Shown in pieces: positions 43,500 through 52,851 of a stretch of 64,000 nt of DNA (its first letter is position 1; each line of letters starts with the position of its first letter). This DNA is from Alkalicoccus halolimnae (GTDB taxonomy: Bacteria; Bacillota; Bacilli; Bacillales; Salisediminibacteriaceae): contig NZ_CP144914.1 of assembly GCF_008014775.2 (NCBI RefSeq), forward strand, positions 1,178,001 to 1,242,000. Direction: 5' to 3'. The translations under genes and the position numbers were made by a program. The notes beneath the pieces are model-generated. The model was not told where the DNA came from. It saw only the letters and a program-made list of their open reading frames with translations, and did no database searches.

Positions 43500-45377
43500 A
43501 TGAGTTTGCTGCGCGCAGAAAATTTAGTAAAGACTTATGGAGATAAAGTCCTTTTTAATCGTATCTCATTTACGGTAGAGAAAAAAGAACGAATTGGTTT
43601 AGTAGGTATAAATGGAACAGGTAAATCTTCGCTGTTGAAAGCAGTTGCCGGAATCGATGGTCTCGAAGGGGGCGACATTATTCACGCGAACGATTTCCGC
43701 ATGGAATATGTTCCGCAGGATCCTTTCCTTGAAGAAGAGCTGACTGTTCTGGAAACTGTATTTTACGGTGATGCCCCGAGCATGGTTGCAATGAGAGAAT
43801 ATGAAAAAACACTTGCTGACCTGACAGAAGCAAGTGCAGATGCAAAAATGCAGGACCGTTTTTCCAGAGCACAGGCGAAAATGGATCAACAGAATGCCTG
43901 GGAAGCCAATACACAGGCTAAAGTGATTTTAACGAAGCTCGGGATTCAGGAGTTTCAAAAACCGGTTGGTGAGCTGTCAGGCGGTCAGCGGAGGCGTGTT
44001 TCTCTTGCGAGAGCCTTGATTCAGCCGGCGGATCTTCTCCTGCTTGATGAGCCGACGAACCATCTGGATAACGTCACGATAGAATGGCTGGAAGGATTTT
44101 TAAAACAGTACAGCGGTGCTTTAATTGTAATCACGCACGACCGCTACTTTTTAAATAGAGTGACACAGAAAATCTTTGAAATGCACGAAGGAAATATGTA
44201 TGAATTCGTTGGAAACTATGAACGTTTTCTCGAGCAGAAAGCGGAGCGGGAAAGAACAGAAATCCAGCAGGAGTCAAAAAGGCAGAACATTTTGCGAAGA
44301 GAGCTTGCATGGCTGAAAAGAGGTGCGAAAGCCCGTTCAACCAAGCAGAAAGCACGAAAACAGAGGGTCGAAGCTCTTCAGGACGAAGAAGGTCCTTCTG
44401 AAAAAAGAGAACTGGATTTTGCCATTGGTTCCAAGAGACTGGGCAAAAATGTTATTGAACTCGAGGACGTTTCTGTTTCGAGGGGAGGAGAAAAAGTCAT
44501 AAGCGGTCTCAGTTATTTAATTAATCGAAGAGACCGACTGGGCATTATCGGTCCGAACGGTACCGGGAAAACGACGCTTCTTCATCTTCTCGCGGGAAAA
44601 ATAGTGCAGGACAGCGGTTCAGTTCATATCGGAGAAACCGTCAAAATAGGTTATTATACGCAGGAACATGAACCGCTGGACGAAAACCTGCGGATGATCG
44701 ATTACATCAAAGAGACGGCAGAAGCTGTCAAAACAGCAGACGGGGCTCTGATTACAGCTGAACAGATGCTGGAGCGGTTTTTATTTTCCCGTGCCAAGCA
44801 GTGGACGCACATCCGCAGACTTTCGGGCGGGGAAAGAAAACGTTTATATCTTTTGAAAGTGTTAATGGAAGAACCGAACGTTCTGTTTCTCGATGAGCCG
44901 ACAAACGATCTGGATACAGAAACGCTTTCTATACTGGAAGATTACCTGGATCAGTTTCCTGGAGTCGTAATTACCGTTTCCCACGACCGGTATTTCCTGG
45001 ATAGAGCCGTAAGTCAGCTGCTTGTATTCCGCGAAAAAGGTGGAAATATTGAGCGGTATTACGGCAGTTACAGCGAATGGCTGGAAGAAGAGGCATATCA
45101 GCCGTATATACAGGAAGAGAATACAGAAGAAAAGCCGGTAAAAGACAAAACTAAACGTAAAAAGCTTTCCTACAAAGATCAGCAGGAATGGAATTCCATT
45201 GAAGAAGATATTTCCAAGCTGGAAGAAAAGATCGAACAGCTTGATGAAAAGATTGAAGCTACCGGTGCTGATTTCGATAAAGCTAAGGAATTTTATGAGG
45301 AAAAGCAGGAAACGGAAAAAAGTCTCGAAAAAAAGATGGAAAGATGGGAGGAACTCTCTCTGCTTGTTGAAGAATAA
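43500..45377 (+). CDS. yfmR: ABC-F ATPase, YfmR/Uup type
   Basis: 625 residues from ATG 43500 (MSLLRAENLVKTYGDKVLF), with AAGGATG eight bases upstream. There are two ABC domains and no membrane domain. Domain 1 has GINGTGKSS, LSGGQRRRVS and LLLLDEPTNHLD. The linker at about 240-310 is basic and helical (ILRRELAWLKRGAKARSTKQKARKQR). Domain 2 has GPNGTGKTT, LSGGERKRLY and VLFLDEPTNDLD. A C-terminal coiled coil (about 540-625, SIEEDISKLEEKIEQLDEKIEA) is typical of Uup. YfmR/Uup proteins act on the ribosome to relieve stalling. Confidence 0.93.
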   Translation: MSLLRAENLVKTYGDKVLFNRISFTVEKKERIGLVGINGTGKSSLLKAVAGIDGLEGGDIIHANDFRMEYVPQDPFLEEELTVLETVFYGDAPSMVAMREYEKTLADLTEASADAKMQDRFSRAQAKMDQQNAWEANTQAKVILTKLGIQEFQKPVGELSGGQRRRVSLARALIQPADLLLLDEPTNHLDNVTIEWLEGFLKQYSGALIVITHDRYFLNRVTQKIFEMHEGNMYEFVGNYERFLEQKAERERTEIQQESKRQNILRRELAWLKRGAKARSTKQKARKQRVEALQDEEGPSEKRELDFAIGSKRLGKNVIELEDVSVSRGGEKVISGLSYLINRRDRLGIIGPNGTGKTTLLHLLAGKIVQDSGSVHIGETVKIGYYTQEHEPLDENLRMIDYIKETAEAVKTADGALITAEQMLERFLFSRAKQWTHIRRLSGGERKRLYLLKVLMEEPNVLFLDEPTNDLDTETLSILEDYLDQFPGVVITVSHDRYFLDRAVSQLLVFREKGGNIERYYGSYSEWLEEEAYQPYIQEENTEEKPVKDKTKRKKLSYKDQQEWNSIEEDISKLEEKIEQLDEKIEATGADFDKAKEFYEEKQETEKSLEKKMERWEELSLLVEE

Positions 45378-45469
45378 ATGATAGCAGGAGGGGGTCACCT
45401 TCTCGAATACTGAAGAAGAATAAAGAGAATAAGCAGAAAACACGTTAAATTTAATATGAGCTATGAATG

Positions 45470-45503
45470 CCTTCATGATGAACTCCAGTCATGAAGGTTT
45501 TTC
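45470..45503 (+). terminator. Terminator of the ABC-F gene
   Basis: CCTTCATGA / TCATGAAGG, loop TGAACTCCAG, tail TTTTT. Confidence 0.85.
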
Positions 45504-45526
45504 AGCATAATGCCGGTTCCTTGTTC

Positions 45527-45650
45527 AAAGCTGTTTATAAAGTTTTTTATGTACAGGTCTACGGTTCTCTGTTTCCACCGGGAAGGGGAGTAGAGACATA
45601 GACAATAAATAGAATAATCAGGCTGAAAGGGTGACTTAATTAACACTCTG
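45527..45650 (+). repeat. Family A element, internally deleted relic
   Basis: The left end AAAGCTGTTTATAAAGTTTT and the block CTGTTTCCACC, and the right end GACTTAATTAACACTCTG, match copies 1 and 2, with about 290 bp missing between. A hairpin terminator begins directly at its right end, as in the full copies; a matching left hairpin is not evident. Confidence 0.55.
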
Positions 45651-45651
45651 C

Positions 45652-45686
45652 AAAGCTGTTCCAATTATTTTTTGGAACAGCTTTTT
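45652..45686 (+). terminator. Hairpin next to the family A relic
   Basis: AAAGCTGTTCC / GGAACAGCTTT with an 11-base loop and a T5 tail. No gene immediately upstream needs it, so it may be the target hairpin left by the insertion. Confidence 0.7.
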
Positions 45687-45809
45687 CATTAATGCGGTTT
45701 GGTAACTTCTTCTATTTAATTGCTATTCATTAATGTATACAGAGTCATTTCAAAATTATTGTGTATAATAAGTATGTAAACGCTTTAATTTCGAGGGGGA
45801 TAAAAAAGT

Positions 45810-46997
45810 ATGAAGAAAAAGGATTTAGAAACAAGACTTATTCACGGAAATTTTGAGAGAAGCCGGCATTATGGGAGTCTGGCTCCACCTATTTATCAAA
45901 CATCGACATTCGTTTTTGACAATGCCCGGCAGGGAGAAGCAAGGTTTTCCGGTGAAGAAGAAGGCTATATGTATTCAAGACTTGGTAATCCAACGGTAAC
46001 GGAATTCGAGAAAAAATTGGCTGACCTGGAAGAAGGGCAGGAGGGTATCGCTTTCGCCTCGGGCATGGGGGCAGTCTCAGCAGTTTTAATGCATCTGATG
46101 AAATCCGGTGATCATGTGCTTGTATCTGAAGGAGTATACGGATGTACATACAGCTTTCTTAAAATGATGAAAGAGAAGTACAATCTTCACTATGATTTAA
46201 TCAGCATGTCCAGTGAAGAGGTCATTCAGCGTGAGATTCGTCCGGAAACAAAAATCCTCTATGTCGAAACGCCGATTAATCCGACAATGAAACTTGTTGA
46301 TTTGGAAATGGTTATAAAAACTGCCCGTAAAAACGGTCTGACAGTTGTAATAGATAATACATTCTGTTCTCCTTATCTGCAGCAGCCGCTGAAGCTTGGC
46401 GCTGATTTTGTTATACACAGCGCGACAAAATATATCAGCGGGCACGGAGATGTAATTGCGGGAGCAGCTGTGGGACCTGCTGAGCATATGCAGGAAATCC
46501 GTATGACAACCCAGAAAGATATCGGAGCTGTACTTGGTCCTTTTGATGCGTGGCTGCTTCTAAGAGGACTGAAAACGCTCGCAGTAAGAATGGATCGTCA
46601 TTGTGAAAATGCCGCAGCGATTTTTAAGGAATTGAAGGACCATTCTAAAGTGAAAAATGTTATTTATCCAGGAGATCCTGCTTTTGAAGATTTTGAGCTT
46701 GCGAAACGCCAGATGAAAAAGTTCGGAGGTTTGATTAGTTTTGAAATTGACGGCGGGAAAGAAGCTGCCCAGGATTTTATGGATCAATTAAAAATAGTAA
46801 AGACAGCTGTCAGTCTTGGTGATGCAGAATCGCTTATTCAGCACCCGGCCAGCATGACCCACGCGATCGTGCCGGAGGAAGAACGAATAGAAATGGGTAT
46901 AAATGATTCTCTCGTACGTCTTTCACTTGGGCTGGAAAGTTCTGATGATATTTGGGAGGATATAGAACAGGCACTTAACAGCACTTTTTCCAATTAA
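45810..46997 (+). CDS. mdeA: Methionine gamma-lyase (PLP enzyme)
   Basis: 395 residues. Cys/Met metabolism PLP family: YSRLGNPT, FASGMGAVSAVL, NPTMKLVD, DNTFCSPYLQQPLKLGADFVIHSATKYISGHGD with the PLP Lys at 207. C112 in GVYGCTYSF occupies the place of the Cys that marks methionine gamma-lyases over cystathionine lyases (usually Gly). It would cleave Met to methanethiol, 2-oxobutyrate and ammonia. The ATG follows GAGGGGG. It is convergent with kynU through a shared hairpin. Cystathionine gamma-lyase is the alternative. Confidence 0.88.
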   Translation: MKKKDLETRLIHGNFERSRHYGSLAPPIYQTSTFVFDNARQGEARFSGEEEGYMYSRLGNPTVTEFEKKLADLEEGQEGIAFASGMGAVSAVLMHLMKSGDHVLVSEGVYGCTYSFLKMMKEKYNLHYDLISMSSEEVIQREIRPETKILYVETPINPTMKLVDLEMVIKTARKNGLTVVIDNTFCSPYLQQPLKLGADFVIHSATKYISGHGDVIAGAAVGPAEHMQEIRMTTQKDIGAVLGPFDAWLLLRGLKTLAVRMDRHCENAAAIFKELKDHSKVKNVIYPGDPAFEDFELAKRQMKKFGGLISFEIDGGKEAAQDFMDQLKIVKTAVSLGDAESLIQHPASMTHAIVPEEERIEMGINDSLVRLSLGLESSDDIWEDIEQALNSTFSN

Positions 46998-47032
46998 GCG
47001 GTCTCCATTGTTTTTATTTTCAGGGCAGACAA

Positions 47033-47077
47033 AAAAAGAACAAACGGGAAAAGTTTCCTTAACCGTTTGTTCTTTTT
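47033..47077. terminator. Bidirectional terminator between mdeA and kynU
   Basis: AAAGAACAAACGG / CCGTTTGTTCTTT with a 15-base loop and A and T runs on both sides, between two convergent stop codons. Confidence 0.85.
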
Positions 47078-47100
47078 CAAAGCTGGCTTTAAAAAGGGGG

Positions 47101-48369
47101 CTAAGCAATAATATCCCGTTCGTTTTTATATTTTTTATAAGATTTCGTTTCCAGCAGTTTTTCAAAAATGATCAGTGTCTCAGCCAGGTCATCAAAGCTT
47201 GAATAAAGCGGGGAGGGAGCGAGGCGGATAATGTCCGGTGAACGAAAATCCGGAATGACTCCTGCCTCTTTCAAACCTTTACATAGGCGGGCGGCATCGG
47301 GATGTGTCAATGCAATGTGTCCTCCGCGATCAAGCTCCGGGGTTACAATTTTCAGCGTATCGTCCAGAGCAGTCAGCTCCTGCAGACCTTCACGAATAAA
47401 AGAAGTCAGCTTCAAGGATCTGCTGCGCAGACTGTCGATGCCTGCTTCAAGAATCATTTCAAGTGAGCCCTTCAGTGGAGCCATGCTCAAAACGTTCGGT
47501 GTACCCAGCTGAAAGGCCGACGCATCTTCAGCTGGAGAAAATACGGCTTCCATATCAAACTGTTTCTGTTTGTCTGAACCAAACCAGCCTGCAAGTCCTG
47601 GAGTTTGACCGTGATGCTTTTTGTGCACGAAAAGTCCTGCTGTACCACCGGGACCGCTGTTAGCATACTTATACGTACACCAGACAGCAAAGTCGACGCC
47701 ACTTTCATGAAGGTCATGCGGCACAGCGCCGAATGAATGGGCAAGATCCCAGCCGATAAGAGCACCATAACTATGGGCTTTTTCTGTTATACGCTTCCAG
47801 TCTAGCAGCTGACCGCTTCGGTACAGGACGGAAGGGAGGAGCACAAGGGCGGTATTTTCCGTGATGGATTTAAAGATATCCTCTTCTTCCAAATTAGCCC
47901 CATCCCTGCTCGGAATAAATGTCAGGTGTTTATCAGGATCGAGGCCGTGCAGCTGAAGCTGACTTTTAACGGCATAGACATCTGTAGGAAAAGCAAGACT
48001 GTCCATTACAATTGTATTTTTATTTTTTTGAGGCTCAAAAAAAGTAGTCAGCAGCTGATGAAGATTGACAGTAATGGAGCCTGTGACCGCAACTTCCTCA
48101 GGATAAGCACCTATGAGCTCAGCACTCTGGGCAGCCAGTTCATCTGCAAAGTAAAACCATGGGTCAGGACCTTCAGACCACCCATTAATCCCTCTGTGCT
48201 TCCAGTCATCTATACAGGCATGTACAGCTGCTTCCGCCCTGGTTGAGAGCAGGCCGAGAGAATTACCGTCCAGATAAATTCCTGTAGGAAGGTAGAATTC
48301 TTTCTTATAACCGCGGAGATCATCTTCTTTATCAAGCTCGAAAGCCTGGTTTTTCCAATCAGAACGCAT
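47101..48369 (-). CDS. kynU: Kynureninase
   Basis: 422 residues, ATG after AAAGGAAG. PLP fold type I: YLDGNSLGLLSTRAEAAV, INGWSEGPDPWF, VTGSITVNLHQLL, IGWDLAHSFGAVPHDLHESGVDFAVWCTYKYANSGPGG (PLP Lys in TYKY), FQLGTPNVLSMAPLKGSL and IRLAPSPLYSSFDDL. It converts kynurenine to anthranilate and alanine in tryptophan catabolism. No kynA/kynB genes are adjacent, so the rest of the pathway must lie elsewhere or be absent. Confidence 0.94.
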   Translation of the reverse strand: MRSDWKNQAFELDKEDDLRGYKKEFYLPTGIYLDGNSLGLLSTRAEAAVHACIDDWKHRGINGWSEGPDPWFYFADELAAQSAELIGAYPEEVAVTGSITVNLHQLLTTFFEPQKNKNTIVMDSLAFPTDVYAVKSQLQLHGLDPDKHLTFIPSRDGANLEEEDIFKSITENTALVLLPSVLYRSGQLLDWKRITEKAHSYGALIGWDLAHSFGAVPHDLHESGVDFAVWCTYKYANSGPGGTAGLFVHKKHHGQTPGLAGWFGSDKQKQFDMEAVFSPAEDASAFQLGTPNVLSMAPLKGSLEMILEAGIDSLRSRSLKLTSFIREGLQELTALDDTLKIVTPELDRGGHIALTHPDAARLCKGLKEAGVIPDFRSPDIIRLAPSPLYSSFDDLAETLIIFEKLLETKSYKKYKNERDIIA

Positions 48370-48390
48370 ACGTCTCTTCCTTTCTTTATA

Positions 48391-48733
48391 GCTCTGTTAA
48401 AGCCTGTTGTTGATGTATAAGAAACTTTGCTTCGGCCCTCCGTGGAGGAGGTTTCCAGCTTCCTCAGGCTTACGCCCTGCGGGATCTTCCAATCTCCTTC
48501 TTCCACGGGCGTGTTTCCGCTTCGTTGTAATTTTCTAATACAGAAAGCCCGCTGGTTGAATCAAGAAGGTACCAAAGTAGAAGCCAGTCCCAAGATGATT
48601 TTTCAAGACTCCTGAGGAAATAAAAAGCAGGAAGATCCTCCCGGACGCAAGGGAAGCCGCATGCTTTCTCCGCGGCAGGCGAAGAAAAAGGAGCCGCAGG
48701 TAATCCAATAACAACACGGAGCTTTAACAGAGC
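48391..48733 (-). mobile_element. Right-half module of family B as an independent inverted-end element
   Basis: About 343 bp bounded by perfect 13-bp inverted ends, GCTCTGTTAAAGC and GCTTTAACAGAGC, extended by CCTGTTGTT and AACAACACG. The interior (GGATCTTCCAATCTCCTTCT, CAGAAAGCCCGCTGGTTGAA, GGAAGATCCTCCCGGACGCA) is the reverse complement of 25331-25668. Non-coding; upstream of kynU. Confidence 0.7.
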
Positions 48734-48947
48734 CTTCTTTATAAAAACTGCTTTTCGCGGAACACATTATAAATACAGTGGTGATGCCTGGCAGCTTTCT
48801 GAGGCTTTCCCTGGCTGGATAAAGCTGTAGAAACGAAAAGGCTTACTAATTATTTTTCCAATTGTACCATATGAGACTTTCAGATTAATTTAATCTGTAT
48901 TAGGGTAGAGAAAGAAATAATTACACAAATAAAGGAAGGTGTTAAAC

Positions 48948-49706
48948 ATGATCCGCCAATTCGCTGTAATAAACCTTGCCGTACTGCTGGTCGTTATTAC
49001 AATAAATGTACTAGCAAACACACTGCCATTAAATAACTTAACAACTGGCCAGCTTTCTGAAAGAGTTAATGTTTTGTTTACACCTGCCGGATATGTTTTC
49101 AGCATATGGAGTCTTATTTATCTCACGCTGTTTTTATGGGCAGTCAGAGGACTTTATACCCGCAGGGGGGCAGACCTTGAAGCAATAAGCCGCATAGGAT
49201 TTCTTTTTGCATGGAGCGGTCTTTTTAACGTGCTCTGGCTGTTTTTGTTCCATTTTGAATTTTACGTTTTAACACTGTTTCCTATGGTAGCTCTGCTTAC
49301 GACGATTATATTTATGTATTACCATGTGGACCGGACAGAAGGTGTGACAATATGGACGAAACTGCCTTTTTCTATTTATCTGGGATGGGTCTCAGTAGCT
49401 ACAATAGTAAATATCGGAATATTTTTTAATTCCATCGGACTAAATGAAGGATTCATATTTTCCAATATTACATGGACGGTACTTGTCCTTTTTGTTGGAG
49501 GAGGAATAGCCTACGCTTTTACACGTATTTTCAGAGATGCAGTTTATGGTCTCGTGTTTGTCTGGGCTTTTCTGGGAATTGCAGTCGAAAGAACAGGAGA
49601 ATCCATCGTTATTGCTTTTTTCGCTGCCCTTGTTGGTACGGCACTTTTAGCGTATATCGTATACTATGTGTACACAACGAAAAAAATGCTCGAATTTGAA
49701 GCATAA
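48948..49706 (+). CDS. TspO/MBR-related tryptophan-rich membrane protein
   Basis: 252 residues from the ATG at 48948, eight bases after AAAGGAAGG; a GTG three codons earlier overlaps the ribosome site. About seven hydrophobic helices. FTPAGYVFSIWSLIYLTLFLWAV is the hallmark of the Bacillus TspO-like sensory protein group. Ligand (porphyrin or other) is not known. A 50-codon gene follows. Confidence 0.8.
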   Translation: MIRQFAVINLAVLLVVITINVLANTLPLNNLTTGQLSERVNVLFTPAGYVFSIWSLIYLTLFLWAVRGLYTRRGADLEAISRIGFLFAWSGLFNVLWLFLFHFEFYVLTLFPMVALLTTIIFMYYHVDRTEGVTIWTKLPFSIYLGWVSVATIVNIGIFFNSIGLNEGFIFSNITWTVLVLFVGGGIAYAFTRIFRDAVYGLVFVWAFLGIAVERTGESIVIAFFAALVGTALLAYIVYYVYTTKKMLEFEA

Positions 49707-49761
49707 AAAGAACGTAGAGGGGGTAAAGAAAAGTAGTATTAAAAAGAAGGAGGGAGCTTCC

Positions 49762-49914
49762 GTGAATATTAACAAACAAGATGTCCTTCGTCTGGTTGAA
49801 AGATTATCGGAAGATGAACTTAGAATTGTATATACGTTTATTGAAGAATATCGTATCGCTGCGGGGGAGGAGGAACGAAAAAAACGTTCTCTTTCAGCCT
49901 CCGAAAATAATTAG
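49762..49914 (+). CDS. Small 50-residue protein
   Basis: GTG at 49762 with AAGGAGGGAG upstream. The product NINKQDVLRLVERLSEDELRIVYTFIEEYRIAAGEEERK is a single amphipathic helical hairpin with a charged tail. The strong ribosome site and position 55 bases after the TspO-like gene support translation. No function assigned. The segment RLVERLSEDELRIVYTFIEEY resembles short helical antitoxin or DUF tails, without a toxin partner. Confidence 0.6.
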   Translation: MNINKQDVLRLVERLSEDELRIVYTFIEEYRIAAGEEERKKRSLSASENN

Positions 49915-50119
49915 TGAATTCTCCCTCCTTCTAAACAATATATCTTTTAAATGAAGCTGGTAAGCTTTCACGCATTATACAGTCATTTATATTCCGGGTT
50001 TTAAACCCATTAAACGAAACAGCTTTCTTTAATAATTGTTCAGTTTACCGAATTTTCTCTAAAGAATTATATGTAAAAAATGATCTTCACCTATGCAGCA
50101 TTACGATGTTAGGAGAAGT

Positions 50120-50208
50120 TTATAAAATAGCAGGAGCAGAAAGTCCCCGTGAAGACGTCTTCCTCCGGGCCCTCGGCAAATGAGGGTATGTCAACAAATC
50201 AACACGAT
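50120..50208 (+). repeat. Probable decayed repeat remnant
   Basis: AAGTCCCCGTGAAGACGTCT, then TCAACAAATCAACAC just before a hairpin, like the right end of family A elements. Too decayed to delimit. The rest of 49915-50378 shows no gene. Confidence 0.35.
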
Positions 50209-50258
50209 AATATAAGAAAAGACCCTTACCTAAAATTGGCAGGGTCTTTTCTTATATT
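50209..50258. terminator. Long hairpin terminator
   Basis: AATATAAGAAAAGACCCT / AGGGTCTTTTCTTATATT with a short loop, suited to both strands. It lies 120 bases beyond the ytvI stop codon on the minus strand and follows a family A-like end. Confidence 0.75.
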
Positions 50259-50378
50259 ATTGAATCTGTCCCGGTGTTTTTTCATTGATTTCCTCTGTAT
50301 GTTGAATGCCGCCAGAGCCGTGTAACCGTGAGGCACATTGAAAGGGAGCATCCGTATACAGGATAGAGAAAACAGCAC

Positions 50379-51524
50379 TTATTTATTACGATCCACTTTT
50401 TCATCTTCTTCTTTGAACCCACTTTTGATAAAATGCAGCAGGTTATCAAGAATTCCAATATCTTTAAAAATAACAGCAATAACTAGAATGAACGGGCCAA
50501 GGAAAAAACCGACAACACCAAAAAGCTGGAATCCGACAAATAATGAAACAAGAACGGCAAGTGCATTTAAATTCATGCTTGTCGATAGAATTTTCGGTTC
50601 AATAGCCTGGCGGACTACCATCGTTATTCCATAGACAATAGCCAGCCCTACTCCCATACTGATACTTCCAGTAAAAAACATATATAAGGACCACGGAATT
50701 AAAATTGTGCCGGAACCAAGATATGGAAGAACTTCAGCCAAGCCGATAATGAGCGCAATAGTAAGGGCATTGTCCACTCTTAAAATGAATAAACCAATAA
50801 GGACGAGCAGAGAAGCGATAAACATTAAAATAATCTGGGCTCGGAGAAAACCCAGTACTCTGTATTGAAACATTTTTTTGAATTCTTTTGATTTTTTCAT
50901 GAATGCATCAGGAATTCTTGAGTATATATAAGAAAAAATCCGATCCCAGTCTTTACCAATAAAATAGAATGCGAGAAAAATAATAAGGAGTACAAGCAGG
51001 GACGCAGGGACGAATATGAGTACCTGCGTAAGCCTTTCAGTAAGTCCCTGGCCACCTTCTGTTAACGACGCAGCCAGGCGTGTTCCGAGTGTAGCTATCC
51101 CATTATTAAAAGCATCCTGCTGTTCGGGCGTTAAAGAGTCCATAGCTCCTGTAATCTGCTGCCAGATAGGAAAGATGGACTGATTGAAAAAGTTTTGAAT
51201 ATCTCTTGAGGTGGACTCTATCCACTGCGGCAGAAAATCAGAAATTCTCCTTACTCCGAATATGATCAGAAAAACGAGCCCGGTTACCGCTCCGCCAAGA
51301 GCACTTATTCCTAATAATAAAGCAGAGATTACAGCCAGTGTATTTGGAAATCTTAATTTATTGCGCAGCCATCTTATAAGTGGATAAAACATCCATACTA
51401 GTAAAGCAGCAATCCAAAAAGGATATCCAATGCGGAAAAACCATGTTACAACCAGGGCGATGGCTGTTATAAATATAAGTACAAACAGCAGGCGCAGCAT
51501 GATCCATGCATGAGATCTTGTCAC
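50379..51524 (-). CDS. ytvI: AI-2E family permease, YtvI-like sporulation membrane protein
   Basis: 381 residues, GTG start with AGGAGG upstream. About eight membrane helices in the AI-2E/PerM pattern: two N-terminal helices (FWIAALLVWMFYPLIRWLRNKL), a soluble segment (about 100-165), then FYFIGKDWDRIFSYIYSRIP and IALIIGLAEVLPYLGSGTILIPW...GVVGFFLGPFI. Proteins of this group are found in sporulation clusters, but the transported substrate is unknown. Confidence 0.85.
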   Translation of the reverse strand: MTRSHAWIMLRLLFVLIFITAIALVVTWFFRIGYPFWIAALLVWMFYPLIRWLRNKLRFPNTLAVISALLLGISALGGAVTGLVFLIIFGVRRISDFLPQWIESTSRDIQNFFNQSIFPIWQQITGAMDSLTPEQQDAFNNGIATLGTRLAASLTEGGQGLTERLTQVLIFVPASLLVLLIIFLAFYFIGKDWDRIFSYIYSRIPDAFMKKSKEFKKMFQYRVLGFLRAQIILMFIASLLVLIGLFILRVDNALTIALIIGLAEVLPYLGSGTILIPWSLYMFFTGSISMGVGLAIVYGITMVVRQAIEPKILSTSMNLNALAVLVSLFVGFQLFGVVGFFLGPFILVIAVIFKDIGILDNLLHFIKSGFKEEDEKVDRNK

Positions 51525-51604
51525 AAGTAATTCCTCCTCTCCGGACTATTGCAATTTCAACAGCAGCATTTTCTTTATTTTACCAGAAATACCTTTAGGA
51601 AAGT

Positions 51605-52726
51605 TTATTTTTTCTTCCGGAGTTCTTTTAAAGGATAGAGTGTTCCGCGCCAGACGACCCCTCCACGTTTCAATGTCATAAACATGGAACGGAGCAGACA
51701 AAAAATAAAAAGAAGAGCACAGAAAGGCATGGTTAAAATCAATATTGGATTTTCACCAGTGAAACGTTGATTATAGGCATACATCCCCGTATATAATGCA
51801 ATAATCAAAAAGAAAATAAAAAAAACAGAAGCCTGCGTGAAGAATAATGCAGCAAAAGGAAAGACATGCAGCATAAAAATCAGTGCGGAAAAGAAAATGG
51901 AAGCAAAAATACTATAACGCATAAAGGCAAATAAATTTTTCTCCAGGCCGTTTACTACTTGGGGGATGTTTTCATACCATTGGACATATACAAGGTCTTT
52001 TCCAAATCCGAGTTTTTGTCTGAAACCCTGGTTAACAATACGCTTCCCAAGTTTTAAATCATCATCAGGATCGGTTCGCAGAGACCGGTGTTCACCTGCT
52101 GAGATGTAAACTTTCCGATTGATAAAATTAAAAGCTCCGATACCTGCGTGTTTCAATTGAATGAAATTCCACATTCCAAGAATGCTCCAGTAATTATGAA
52201 AAGCACGGTAGGCAGACGTTCCACCTTCATTATCGGGAACTAACGCGAGATGGTCCAGCTTTTCTTTCCGGATAAGAGAGACGGCTCTGGAAAGAGCGGA
52301 AGAATCAAAAATAATATCGGCATCGGTAAATAAAATCCAGCTGCCTGAACTTAAGTCAGCCCCTGTTTGAAGGGCATGATTTTTACCAAGCCATCCATCA
52401 GGCAGGGAAGTAACAGTGTGCACCATCAGTCTGCTGCTTTGAGGGTGTTCCTTCTGAAGCCGGAGCAGCAGGTCGAGCGTTGCATCGTCAGACCGGTCGT
52501 TAACGACGACTACTTCTAAATTGGGATAATCGAGATTCAGCATGGAGATTACGGCTTCCTTTATTCGCTTTTCTTCATTTTTCGCTGCAACGACGATGCT
52601 TACTGAAGGAAAGCTGTTTTCTTCAGGAGAATAATTTTTCAGCATGGGAAGTTTGCTAATTCCAAAAAACCACTGCATACTAATAATCAGTATGGTTATA
52701 AGTATAAATAACCCAATCCACAGCAC
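51605..52726 (-). CDS. Membrane glycosyltransferase family 2, CrtQ-like
   Basis: 373 residues, GTG start behind AAGGTGG. An N-terminal membrane helix is followed by a GT2 domain (PSVSIVVAAKNEEKRIKEAVISML, VVVNDRSDDATLDLL, GKNHALQTGADLSSGSWILFTDADI with the DAD metal motif, TDPDDDLKLGKRIVNQGFRQKLGFGKDLVYVQWYEN) and three or four C-terminal helices. It resembles 4,4'-diaponeurosporenoate glycosyltransferases, but no other carotenoid gene is here, so a lipid acceptor of unknown type is the safer reading. Confidence 0.82.
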   Translation of the reverse strand: MLWIGLFILITILIISMQWFFGISKLPMLKNYSPEENSFPSVSIVVAAKNEEKRIKEAVISMLNLDYPNLEVVVVNDRSDDATLDLLLRLQKEHPQSSRLMVHTVTSLPDGWLGKNHALQTGADLSSGSWILFTDADIIFDSSALSRAVSLIRKEKLDHLALVPDNEGGTSAYRAFHNYWSILGMWNFIQLKHAGIGAFNFINRKVYISAGEHRSLRTDPDDDLKLGKRIVNQGFRQKLGFGKDLVYVQWYENIPQVVNGLEKNLFAFMRYSIFASIFFSALIFMLHVFPFAALFFTQASVFFIFFLIIALYTGMYAYNQRFTGENPILILTMPFCALLFIFCLLRSMFMTLKRGGVVWRGTLYPLKELRKKK

Positions 52727-52851
52727 TCTGCTTCACCACCTTATGATGATAAACATTTTACACATGTCACAAAGTAAAATCCATGAACTGCTATGGTTTA
52801 AAAACAGATAATTTTAATATACTTATTAGAATTTTAAGCGAGGTGCCTATA

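Noticed and set aside
51605..52726. Carotenoid biosynthesis cluster around the CrtQ-like glycosyltransferase
   Set aside because: No crtM, crtN or related gene is found on either side; neighbours are a YtvI permease and a lipid kinase.
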